Shown: piece after piece, positions 56,104-64,000 of the stretch
How positions within the stretch are numbered: position 1 is the stretch's first letter
Layout: each line of letters opens with the position of its first letter
Origin: Isochrysis galbana
Lineage: Eukaryota > Haptophyta > Isochrysidales > Isochrysidaceae
Length of the DNA stretch: 64,000 bases
NCBI GenBank assembly: GCA_018136815.1
Contig: CM030931.1
Location: 7,026,399 to 7,090,398 of the forward strand
Direction: 5' to 3'
The notes under the pieces: model-generated
Database searches by the model: none
The model's input: the letters and a program-made list of their open reading frames with translations, nothing else
What the model was told of the DNA's origin: nothing
Translations under genes and position numbers: made by a program

Positions 56104-56229
56104 TGCTCCTGGCAAACCATCAGGCATGCTAGGAGAGTGGGTGGTTCCTCCCCCACAGCAAGGGAGGAGTGGAGAGTGGAGAGGGGGGCTCGTGCCCCCC
56201 CATGGGCGAACTAAGTATAAAGTTAGTTG
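56104..56229 (+). repeat. Family A repeat, copy 3b, partial tandem duplicate
   Basis: The last 126 bp of the repeat is duplicated directly downstream, from TGCTCCTGGCAAACCATC to a second palindromic end at 56,208-56,229. Confidence 0.8.
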
Positions 56230-56540
56230 CATTTCTGCGACAAACAAAGCGCCACTCCCCCACTGGCGACTGGAAACTGCCAGCCAGAGGTGTATTACAC
56301 CGGAAATAGAGAGGATTGGCCGAGGATTTGTAACACGGCCAAAGTGCAAAAGCAAAAGCACAAACAAGCTGCCACAAGTGCAAGTGTGCACTACACAATT
56401 TTGGGGCGCAAATAAGGGCCACACAGATTAATGGTACACCCCAAATGAGCAGCGGTGTCCCCTCCACACATCTTATCTCTCTAAAGCACGCTCCCGGGCA
56501 CGCTGCCATCATCCTTCACCACTGAACTCCTCATCAACAC
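56230..56540. other. 3' flank, nothing recognised
   Basis: Spacer between a family A end and the stop of the next gene. No domain-bearing frame. Confidence 0.4.
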
Positions 56541-57664
56541 TCACATAGATGCTTGAGGACTGAATCGCTGAGGGCCTCGGGCTGTGGACGCACGAGGGCT
56601 AAGAGAGCTCATGGGAGAATACGTGCGTTCGCTAAAACGACTGCTCTTCGGCCGAATGTCGTTCTCGACATAGATCGGGGCAGCCACCGTGGGCTGTCGA
56701 CTCAACCCTGCCGAACTCGAGGGTGTTGCCGTAGCAAATCTGGTATGATTACGATGCCTCTGTGACTCAAAGATCTGCTTTTGAAGGCACTGCCGATAAA
56801 TACTCACCTGCAACTCATGCTGAGCAGCAGCTTCCTCCATCTTCATTTTTCGCCTAATCGCCACTTCCCCGGGCCCAGTTTCCATGGGAGGGAAGTCGGC
56901 CCAAACATTCTTGGGCAAGATGGACTGCTTCCCCGAGAGCTGCCAGGGATTCCGCTGTACAAGCACACGGCGTGCAGGCGGTGTGTGATGCACACCCGGC
57001 CATCGGCCTTGGGTGCCATAATTTGCCCCCCGATAATCGAGTGACGTCGTGTATCCCATAGGATTGAAGCCGTAAAAGTGGCGATCCTTGATAAATTCGA
57101 TGGGAACTGGCAGCGGCTTTGGCGCTTTCACCCTCTCACGAAGTAGCCCCGGAACCCTCGGCGGTTCTCCAGCACGAAGCTTCGCCGCAGCTTCAGGTCC
57201 GCCGAGCTGCTCTGCGAAGAGCAGTTTCGCTGCAGGGCTCTGGGTCCCTGCACCGAAGGAGATCTTGTCCCCCGGTATCGGGGGCGGTACCGGCATGCCT
57301 GTCGCCCAACAGATCTGGTCGGGGCGATGAAACGGCCGCCGCTGACTTTCTCTTCACACACGCTTCACGGCTAAAGCCGCAGGTTCTCCACTTCAGGCGA
57401 AAGGGGGGAGCGAGTACGTGCACTTCCCCCCCTCCCCCCCTCGCCCCGGTCCTCCCCCCGCCCCACCGTCCCACATCAATCCCCCATCCTACCCCAATGG
57501 CATTGGCCGAGCTCGGGGCTTGGCTGAACAGATGTCGGTGGCGCCCATGATCAGCTCGTCGGGCTGAATCTCTCCATTCGACTTGCTCGACTGGCTAGCT
57601 GGGGTTGAAGAGCCCTTGCACACTCGTCGGAAGCCGAGGCCAAGGTGCGGAGGGAGAGCCACAC
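56541..57664 (-). CDS. Unrecognised protein, at least two exons (5' end incomplete)
   Basis: Exon 57345-56541 and upstream exon 57664-57493 join in phase 2 (ARPMPL-G|QRRPFHRPDQICW). Together they give about 325 residues, with more expected upstream. Two short stretches look conserved: RPDQICWATGMPVPPPIPGD and EFIKDRHFYGFNPMGYTTSL, followed by a segment rich in aromatic residues, Gly and Asn. A Lys/Glu/Gln helix lies around EVAIRRKMKMEEAAAQHELQ. The Ser/Arg/Pro-rich tail ends RFSPQASM. There are no membrane segments. The YGFNPMGY/WPG style recalls axonemal or microtubule-associated proteins, but this is only an impression. A shorter model starting at ATG 57,296 is possible. Confidence 0.5.
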
Positions 57665-58320
57665 CTGTAAACTGCTTTCGCATGCATCCAATCGATATCG
57701 CGCAAGGACGAAGCAATTTGTGTCAGGATACTGAGACCTGATGACACAACAAATGCTAATCCATTCGGAGCGCCAACTTCCCTTCCATATGCGCATGCAT
57801 GCATGCACATGTGACCGCAGCTAATGGCGGTTCGGCTCATGTGGATGCGAAGGAAGCTGAAGCTTTGCATACAGCCTCCGGAAGCCTGGGTCGCTCACAC
57901 ATGGACGTTGCGCTGTGTCTCACTCCTCAGGTCTCTTTTGGTGCGCGAGACGATGGCATGCGGGGACTTCCGCATTGTTCACATATGACCACATGTGAGA
58001 ACACGCGTTGGCAATCATCAGCTGTAACACCAGGTCTCAGACGTTCTACGCACCCCAGAGTCAACCTTGTACATGAGTTCGCCTACGGCAGCAAGGCGAT
58101 GACGTCCTTCTCTTCCTGTTCTCCAGTCACCATGTCTTCACTACGTATTAAACGAGGTCTTTCATCATTATCATGTCTTTCATGCCATTATCATGTGTTT
58201 ACTACGTGCTATATGTCACGCGCTCTTGGCATTCAGGTAAATTCATCTGTTGGCTGTGCGAAGGAGTTCGGGCATCGTGCCAGCCAGTCAGCTCGTGTTT
58301 ATGCTTTTCTTAATGACTAG
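57665..58320. other. Probable 5' region or introns of the preceding gene
   Basis: Upstream exons of the minus-strand gene should lie here, but I could not place one. A plus-strand open frame (57,799-58,320) shows no domain. Confidence 0.3.
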
Positions 58321-58662
58321 CGCCTAGTAGTAAAACCCAGGATACCAACTCGCATCTTGAACTGAACTATCACGGGCGCTGAAGAAGGTGAAACCTGATG
58401 CCCAGTTCAGTACATTTTCACCCCCGTCCCCCCATTTTGGTGTAAAAGACATTTTCACCCCCGCCCCCCCCATTTTGGTGTAAAGGAATTGGAGCACCGA
58501 CACTTTGGACTTTGGAGGGTGGACCGGCGATTCTCCACCCCTCATTTCAGGGACTCCTGCCTTTGGGAATTGGTCCGGGTGAAACTTCTGTGCAATGTGT
58601 ATAGGCGCCACCTGCTAAGACCCAGCAGCTATTTTTCACCCTCATCCCCATTCTCCCGCACT
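58321..58662. repeat. Short tandem of about 36 bp
   Basis: CCCCCATTTTGGTGTAAA recurs at about 58,430 and 58,468 with ATTTTCACCCCCG between. The rest is unremarkable. Confidence 0.6.
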
Positions 58663-59511
58663 TTATCTCTTAAGAGGCGGGGGGAAGCATCCGCGAAGGT
58701 GCTTCGCGCCGCCCTCACGATGAGAGACGGAAATCAAGCTTGTCGGCAAGCTAGGCGAAGAAGCGGGGGGGATGCCACCATCAGCGGCACCGCCATCGAA
58801 GAGGAGGACGACCGGCGGCTTGGCCATCGGCGTCGAAGACTGGTTATCGGGGGCGAGCGCAACCATGGGCGGTTGGGCTACGGACTCAGGGTATCCGCTC
58901 TCAGCGGGATGAGAGACGGAAGTCAAAGGGGCGGACTCGGTTATCGGAACCGCGTCCACGATCGAGGGGGTAGTCACAGCGGAGTTTGCGCGCAATGCCG
59001 TGGCTACTAACGAGGGGCCGGTGAGACCGCATGGACGCCAGGCAGGACTGGTCGTCGACGGGATTACTGTTGGCCGTGATGACGGGAGCAACTGGGCTCG
59101 GGAAGAGGGGAGCATCGGCGCTCCGTACTGGGTTGCGACGGTAGCCTCGGCCGTAGGGCGTGCGGGTAGCTGGGCCGCACGGAGGAGGGTCGAGGCTGCT
59201 TGCGTGCCCTCAGACTCGGAGGGAGACGCGGTCGGAGAACTAACGGCGTTGGCGCCAGAGAGGGAAGGGGGCCTATCGGGGTTAGGATCCCTGGACACGG
59301 GGTGTGGCGTAGGTTCGAGAGTGAAAACTGAAGGAGCGGAAACTGAAGGAATAGAATCGGGCAGCGTGGCATTCGTAGAGGCGGCCCATGGGCCAGATGA
59401 GGAACTCGGAGCGGAGCTGGAGGCGGGGAGCGGCGGAGTGGAAGGGCGGCAAATTTCGGAAATGGAGGAGTACGGAGGAACGGGTTTCTGAGGAGTTGCA
59501 GGGTTGGACAC
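58663..59511 (-). CDS. Possible Ser/Pro/Thr-rich ORF
   Basis: An open frame of 282 codons from ATG 59,511 (MSNPATPQKPVPPYSSISEI) with a disordered, Ser/Pro/Ala-rich composition throughout. The overlapping frames are also open over long stretches, so openness alone is weak evidence. It could be part of a mobile-element polyprotein or chance. Confidence 0.22.
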   Translation of the reverse strand: MSNPATPQKPVPPYSSISEICRPSTPPLPASSSAPSSSSGPWAASTNATLPDSIPSVSAPSVFTLEPTPHPVSRDPNPDRPPSLSGANAVSSPTASPSESEGTQAASTLLRAAQLPARPTAEATVATQYGAPMLPSSRAQLLPSSRPTVIPSTTSPAWRPCGLTGPSLVATALRANSAVTTPSIVDAVPITESAPLTSVSHPAESGYPESVAQPPMVALAPDNQSSTPMAKPPVVLLFDGGAADGGIPPASSPSLPTSLISVSHREGGAKHLRGCFPPPLKR

Positions 59512-59910
59512 CGCGGAGGCGGGATCGGGAGGGTGAGACGCGGTAAGGTAAGCGGACGTGCACGGAGGTCGAGGGGTGGCGGCTGAAAGGGCTCGAGTCG
59601 CCAGCGGGCCACGGAGGGAGGAAGTGGCGCCGAGGCCGGATTGAGGAACTGGCGAGGACGAGGTAGTGGGAATGGAGTGCCCGGAGGGCGGCTGCGGGTC
59701 GCCAACAGTGGCGAAGACAGGAACCGCGCGGGGGTAGTTGTGCGGTTCGGACTTGTGGGACGGTGTATCGGCCGTGGGCCGACCTTGATTGGCTAGGGAG
59801 CCTTTGCGAGACTTGCGCGTTCGACGCGTTTGATGGGCTAGGGCAGTTGGGCGGCGATTAGGTGCAACCGCGAGTGGTACTGATGAAGTGGGGTTGCCCC
59901 CGCCTTGTCC

Positions 59911-60195
59911 CTATTGGGTGGGACGACTGGGCGACTTGATCGCCACGGTGGAGCGAATGGCCGAAAGGACGGCCTCGTCGGATCCACACTCGCCGCATCC
60001 GGACTCACAGAGGAAGCGGATGTAAGGGGGGCAGGTTATCGGGTTGTGCGCCCCGTCGCCAGTCCCGTACTTCCAAAGGTCTTCCTGACGGGTTTGCGCG
60101 GGTGGCCTAGGTCGGAAAGCGCAGTAGGCGCAACCGTTCTCGTTGGTCCACGCGGTGACGGAGCGGTCTATGGCGGTTAGGCGGGGCACCGTCAT
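59911..60195 (-). CDS. Possible Cys-rich (zinc-binding-like) exon
   Basis: An open frame of 94 codons with CAYC, HNPITC and CESGCGECG arranged as C-x2-C ... H-x4-C ... C-x3-C-x2-C, suggesting metal binding. The segment RLTAIDRSVTAWTNENGCAY looks protein-like. No family is recognised. It lies just upstream (on its strand) of the Ser/Pro-rich frame, and both may belong to one mobile element. Confidence 0.3.
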   Translation of the reverse strand: MTVPRLTAIDRSVTAWTNENGCAYCAFRPRPPAQTRQEDLWKYGTGDGAHNPITCPPYIRFLCESGCGECGSDEAVLSAIRSTVAIKSPSRPTQ

Positions 60196-60374
60196 AGACG
60201 AGTCAGCTGGGCGACACTTGGCGAAGGCAGCAGCAAACCCCGGGACGTCGGCTTCCAGCCTTCCTCTGCTGACGGGCCTCAGCCCGTCAGCGTCTCCGAA
60301 GTCGTCTCCTCCGCCACGCCTGCCGCCGGTCTGCCTCCTTCCTCATTGCCCTCAGGCCCTATAGGCCATTCCAA

Positions 60375-60682
60375 TTCGTCATGGCCTCCCCTGCCTCTCC
60401 CTCGCTGGCGCTCCCGAGCCTCAGGGGCCCCCACGCTGCACCTGTCTGCCTGTCGACCAGGGGGGGAGGGGGGGTTGGAGCAATGGGCTGGCCACGACTG
60501 GCCAGGCCGAGCGAATCAGGCGTGCCTGTGAGTGAGAGAGTGGGTCAGCAGGGCAGTGGCCTCCTGGCAAGCCATCAAGCATGCCAGGAGGATGGGTGGT
60601 TCCTCCCCCATGGCAGGGGAGGAGTGGAGAGAGGGGGGGGGCTCGTGCCCCCCCATGGGTCAACCAAGTATAAACTTAGTTG
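60375..60682 (+). repeat. Family A repeat, copy 4, complete hairpin end
   Basis: Same order as copy 3, ending with the G/C stem-loop and the palindrome at 60,661-60,682. It is followed by the dispersed segment also found at 6,398. Confidence 0.8.
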
Positions 60683-61076
60683 AACTATATGGACATTTGA
60701 TGTCTCCATTCGATTGATGTCCCATGATTGACGAAACGACACCTTCACTCAGTTCGCATCCGAGCATTCGGGAGAGGTCCTCGCCGGGCCTGGCACCCCT
60801 CCCTCGTCTCATCCCGTCCCGGTTCCGCCCACACTTAGCTCCGCCCATCTCTCCATGCCTCAATCAATCAAGTCATACATGCGTCCATTCCCACCTTTCG
60901 CACTCGCACACCACACCGCACTCGCACTCCTTCTCCACACAAGGATGGTAATTGCTCAGCTCATGCCCGAAGGCAGAGTCTGAGGGTGACCGACGGGCCC
61001 CCCGGAGGGGAATTGGAGCCTGAGGGGAGAGCACGAGGCGCCTCCCCCATGTGAACTAAGTATAAATTTAGTTGTC
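60683..61076. repeat. Dispersed segment plus a solitary palindromic end
   Basis: 60,690-60,747 (GGACATTTGATGTCTCCATT ... ACGAAACGACACC) matches 6,398-6,455. A family A-type palindrome (GAACTAAG / TTTAGTTG around TATAAA) stands alone at 61,053-61,074. Confidence 0.65.
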
Positions 61077-61408
61077 CTTATTGCTTATTGACCCCTACTT
61101 CAAAATTAGGTGATGTCGATCTAGCTCCAGAGTAGGAAGTCCAAGTGCAAAGGGTGCACGCACTGACGCTCGCCGCGCCTGGAACAAAGAAATATGTACC
61201 ATGTGCTGGCGCAGCACCGTACTCGTGCAGCACCGCACCCCTCCCGCAATGAACCCCTTGCTCCCCGCGCATGTCCACAGCAATCTCGGGAGAGTTGGGC
61301 TTCCTAAGTATTGAGGGCTTCCTAAGTATTGAGGCATTCAACACCCACAAACATGGCAAGATATGGCGGCGTGCGGCCTTCGACTTTTCATCAAAGGACA
61401 CCAACATT

Positions 61409-62917
61409 TTAACAAGCGCCAACGGAGCCTGTCCATTCAGCCGCTGCCATGACTGACTCTACACGCTTACGAGTGTGGATATGAGCAAAGAAACACTCGA
61501 AGCCCCCATTCCCAGATTTTGTGCTACAGTCGAAACGTACGATCTCTGTTTGCGGCAAACGAGTCAAGAGCGCAGGGACCGCTTGCGAGTCTCGATATAA
61601 GCGGCTGTATCCCAAAAGCAGCTCTTCCATGTAGACCGAAAGAGAACCTAGTGAGAAAATCTCTTGACCTAGCGCGGCTGCGGAATTGGCGATCTGCAGC
61701 GCCTCATCTTCATGGTGGTGTAGCCAGTGTATGGAATCGCTGATGTTGCTGAGAGTGGATGTGACAGGAACGAAGTGGACGTAAGGGTGCAATAGCGGCT
61801 CGAACCATTCTAGCACACCCATGTCCTGCTTGAGGACAGTTGCATACGAAAGTAACAAGTGTTTGAGCCTGTCTGCCCATCCGCCGACCCCTTCAACATG
61901 GACAATGTAACGAAATCGCCGTGCTTGGTCGGCCAACGAGAGCACCTTCTCCTTGTGGATGCCCATCTTGGTGATGCAACGAGTGAAATCCTCGATGTCT
62001 AGAAGTGGTTTGCCTACCTGCGGGTCGGGTCCCTGCACTCCACGCATAAACACGTTCAAGAGTTCTGGGTGATTGCAGTGTTGCCACATAAGTGCCAGTC
62101 GACCCTGTTGCCGCCATCGGCCCCTCGTCACAGCTAAGCGGCTCAGGGTATGATTAGTCGTCCATCGCATGTTGGTGCTAAACGGCTCCGCCGCAGATCC
62201 ACGCCAAACAGCCGTTGACTCCCTACACGGCCAAGAGGCGTTTGCATCAGGCTGAACCGCAGCTCTCCGAAGAAGCTCAGCATCCCACTCTGAAAGGTTG
62301 GGGTCGCGTCCTTTCAGGGTGTTCCACTGGACGGCAGGTAAAGATGGCGTCCCGGCGCAGCTGATCATGGTAAGCCAAGGTATGGCACGGCCCTCGAAAT
62401 CTCCGTGGCAGAATTCGTCGACGCAAACACGAATAGCAAAATCTCTACAATATTCCGGGGCACGAGTCTTAACCATTGACCGAACCATCCTAAGAACCGG
62501 CAAAAACCTGCGCATTGCACTCCCGCCCGGTGAGTCGCTAGCCAGGCTTTCGCATGATGGCAGACGCTCCGGGAAAAGCCTCGACTTGTGCGGAATGTAC
62601 ACGAAAATCTCGCCTCCCATCACGATCACGAGGGGGCATATGCGCGAAGGCGCTTTGCGCTCGCAGGCGGATCGGTTGTAGCCAAGGCGCGGGAGGAGAT
62701 CCTCCTCCCGGATCCCGTTTGCGGCAAACGGCGAGAGCCACCTCGCAGCGAGCTGCCTTAAGCGGTTGGGCCGCGTAACCTCGCGTCGGCCGCCCTCGGC
62801 CGGAATGTTCCACGCACTACACTCGGGGCTCTCGGCCGGAAGGATGGGAGCGCCGGGGCCCTCCGGCCGCGCGGAAGCTGGGGGCGTCTCCTTCGAGCGC
62901 GCACACCACTCCGCCAT
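61409..62917 (-). CDS. GT90 (CAP10-like) glycosyltransferase
   Basis: A single-exon 502-residue protein starting in a good context (gcg ATGGCGGAG). GT90 features are an AVWRG motif near residue 235, GKPLLDIEDFTRCITKMGIH, then RYIVHVEGVGGWADRLKHLL and VLKQDMGVLEWFEPLLHPYV with HFVPV, the usual end of the CAP10 catalytic domain. Members transfer xylose, glucose or similar sugars to proteins or glycans, usually in the ER or Golgi lumen. No signal peptide or membrane anchor is visible at the chosen start, so an upstream exon may be missing or the protein may be an atypical form. An overlapping plus-strand open frame is a shadow. Confidence 0.88.
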   Translation of the reverse strand: MAEWCARSKETPPASARPEGPGAPILPAESPECSAWNIPAEGGRREVTRPNRLRQLAARWLSPFAANGIREEDLLPRLGYNRSACERKAPSRICPLVIVMGGEIFVYIPHKSRLFPERLPSCESLASDSPGGSAMRRFLPVLRMVRSMVKTRAPEYCRDFAIRVCVDEFCHGDFEGRAIPWLTMISCAGTPSLPAVQWNTLKGRDPNLSEWDAELLRRAAVQPDANASWPCRESTAVWRGSAAEPFSTNMRWTTNHTLSRLAVTRGRWRQQGRLALMWQHCNHPELLNVFMRGVQGPDPQVGKPLLDIEDFTRCITKMGIHKEKVLSLADQARRFRYIVHVEGVGGWADRLKHLLLSYATVLKQDMGVLEWFEPLLHPYVHFVPVTSTLSNISDSIHWLHHHEDEALQIANSAAALGQEIFSLGSLSVYMEELLLGYSRLYRDSQAVPALLTRLPQTEIVRFDCSTKSGNGGFECFFAHIHTRKRVESVMAAAEWTGSVGAC

Positions 62918-63232
62918 CGCCAGGCCGGCCCGCCCTCGAGCGTCTCTGTGATTCTATCTATAAGTCGCTAAAGTCATAGACAAGTATTTCCGTGCGCCCA
63001 AAATAAATGGATTTTTGGACCCCCGCCCCCTGAGCTCTCCATGAAGACGTGTCAGCGTGTCAGCCCCCCCCCCCCTCCCCCCGCGCGCAAAAATATTATG
63101 CCCTGAGTTCCAGCCGCCGCCCCCTACGCTTGACAAGCTCAGGGTTGTGAGGAGCTTAGAAACAGCAGCCGATTAGCATTTTTTGCGTTCGCCGCAAATA
63201 AATGATAAATGCTCCCCTCCCCCTGCCCGTGC
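62918..63232. other. 5' flank of GT90, nothing recognised
   Basis: Contains a C-run (about 63,066-63,081). Confidence 0.4.
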
Positions 63233-63241
63233 GTGCGCCAC

Positions 63242-63449
63242 CCTAGATGGGAAATACGTTTTTACCGTATTTGGCCAGAGGCCAGAGGCCAAATACGACA
63301 TATGTATTTGGCTGTATTCGAAGCGCGTCCTGGGCTGTAGGCCTCGAATGTATTTGAAATGTATTTGGCCGGAGGCCAAATACATATGTATTTGGCTGTA
63401 TTTGCAAATAGTATTTGCGGGCCCCAGCACCGTATTTCCCATCCGCTAG
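63242..63449. mobile_element. Short MULE-like MITE with 9 bp target-site duplication
   Basis: Inverted ends GATGGGAAATACG (63,246-63,258) and CGTATTTCCCATC (63,431-63,443) are bounded by GTGCGCCAC at 63,233-63,241 and 63,450-63,458. The interior holds repeated GTATTTGGC blocks forming small hairpins (for example TATTTGGCCGGAGGCCAAATA). A 9 bp duplication suits Mutator-like elements. The class is an inference. Confidence 0.65.
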
Positions 63450-63593
63450 GTGCGCCACATAAATACTAAATACAAATACTCATCCAAATCCAAAACCAAA
63501 ATTCTAGATCTAGATTTAGATATGAGATAGGTAGTTGCCTTTATCACGCGTCCGCAACTGCTATTGCTATTAGGTTAGCAGCTTACAGCTTAT

Positions 63594-64000
63594 CAACTAA
63601 GTTTATACTTAGTTCGCCCATAGGGGGGGCACGAGCCCCCCCCCTCTCTCCACTCCCTTGCCATGGGGGAGGAACCACCCACACTCTCCTGGCATGACTG
63701 ATGGCTTGCTAGGAGCACACTGCCTTGCTGACCCATCCCCATCCCTCTCCCCACAGGCACGCCGCCTGATTCGCCCGCCCTGGCCTGTCGTGGCCAGCCC
63801 ATCCCTCTGACCAGCCCCTCCTCCCCCTGGGCCCCTCCGATCGGGAACCCCTAGCCAGCTCCGGTCGAGCTGCAAGGGCGCGGAGTGCCAGCGAGGGAGA
63901 GGCAGGAGGCAGGAGGGGCTAGGGCGCTACGGCCATGCCCCAGCCTCACCTGCCCCCTGAGCCCTGAGCTGTGTCCTAGGCCCCTGCAGGCCACCTGGGG
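63594..64000 (-). repeat. Family A repeat, copy 5 (runs off the window)
   Basis: Begins with the palindrome CAACTAAG / CTTAGTTC around TTTATA. It continues through the G/C stem-loop and GGAGGAACCACCCACACTCT to CCCCTGCAGGCCACCTGGGG at the edge. It is the longest copy. Confidence 0.8.

Noticed and set aside
55626-56424. Long minus-strand frames in family A repeats
   Set aside because: Pro/Leu/Ser peptides from GC-rich repeat sequence. Frames are not conserved between copies.
57799-58320. 173-codon plus-strand frame
   Set aside because: No recognisable pattern; it probably lies across introns of the minus-strand gene.

Overview
The window is nuclear DNA from a eukaryote with a GC-rich, repeat-laden genome. 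Genes lie on both strands. Several are cut by short spliceosomal introns whose phases I could check by hand, mostly GT-AG, with at least one GC-AG intron and several donors of the form GTGCGC. The gene content fits a unicellular alga: a plant-type INSIG-like protein, a SulP anion transporter, a GT90 glycosyltransferase, and an FkbM methyltransferase with a CDDG...LGTDC...CG cysteine module. A haptophyte or similar alga with a secondary red plastid is my best guess. This is inference, because there is no rRNA or organelle marker here.

Layout. 0.2-1.2 kb (-): a mitochondrial HIG1-domain protein. 2.9-3.9 kb (-): CMSS1/Cms1-like ribosome biogenesis protein. 4.6-5.3 kb (-): acidic hypothetical ORF. 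5.6-6.3 kb: a tandem array of about 174 bp units. 7.5-9.1 kb (-): four-exon USP-type deubiquitinase. 10.9-11.7 kb (-): unrecognised ORF with unusual composition. 13.3-14.7 kb (+): two-exon EamA/DMT transporter. 15.6-18.7 kb: dense repeats, including an 825 bp hAT-like element with an 8 bp target-site duplication. 19.1-19.9 kb (-): three-exon ribosomal protein L9. 21.3-23.5 kb (+): SulP transporter. 24.5-25.3 kb (+): CXC-domain ORF. 26.5-44.3 kb (+): one very large, many-intron TOR kinase gene. 46.8-49.0 kb (-): multi-exon FkbM methyltransferase. 52.0-52.5 kb (-) and 53.0-53.7 kb (+): a divergent SAP-like / INSIG-like pair. 56.5-57.7 kb (-): unrecognised protein with at least two exons. 61.4-62.9 kb (-): GT90 glycosyltransferase.

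The spaces between genes are filled by recurrent repeat families. Family A is a GC-rich repeat ending in two consecutive hairpins. Family B is a short A/T-headed SINE- or MITE-like repeat with at least seven copies. Family C is a small first-exon-like module (ATGGAGCGCGCC ... KRPR ... splice donor) preceded by a short palindrome. Families E, F and G are inverted pairs. There are also a MULE-like MITE and several microsatellites.

The genes are housekeeping and metabolic loci and do not form an operon or pathway. The most notable protein-level points are in TOR. Its rapamycin-binding FRB domain has Tyr where mammalian mTOR has Ser2035. It also carries a long Ser/Gly/Ala-rich insertion in the HEAT region and a roughly 400-residue low-complexity linker between the kinase and FATC domains. 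The most notable DNA-level points are the palindrome-plus-start-codon modules, whose arms change together between copies, and the hAT-like element with a near-identical empty site in the same window.
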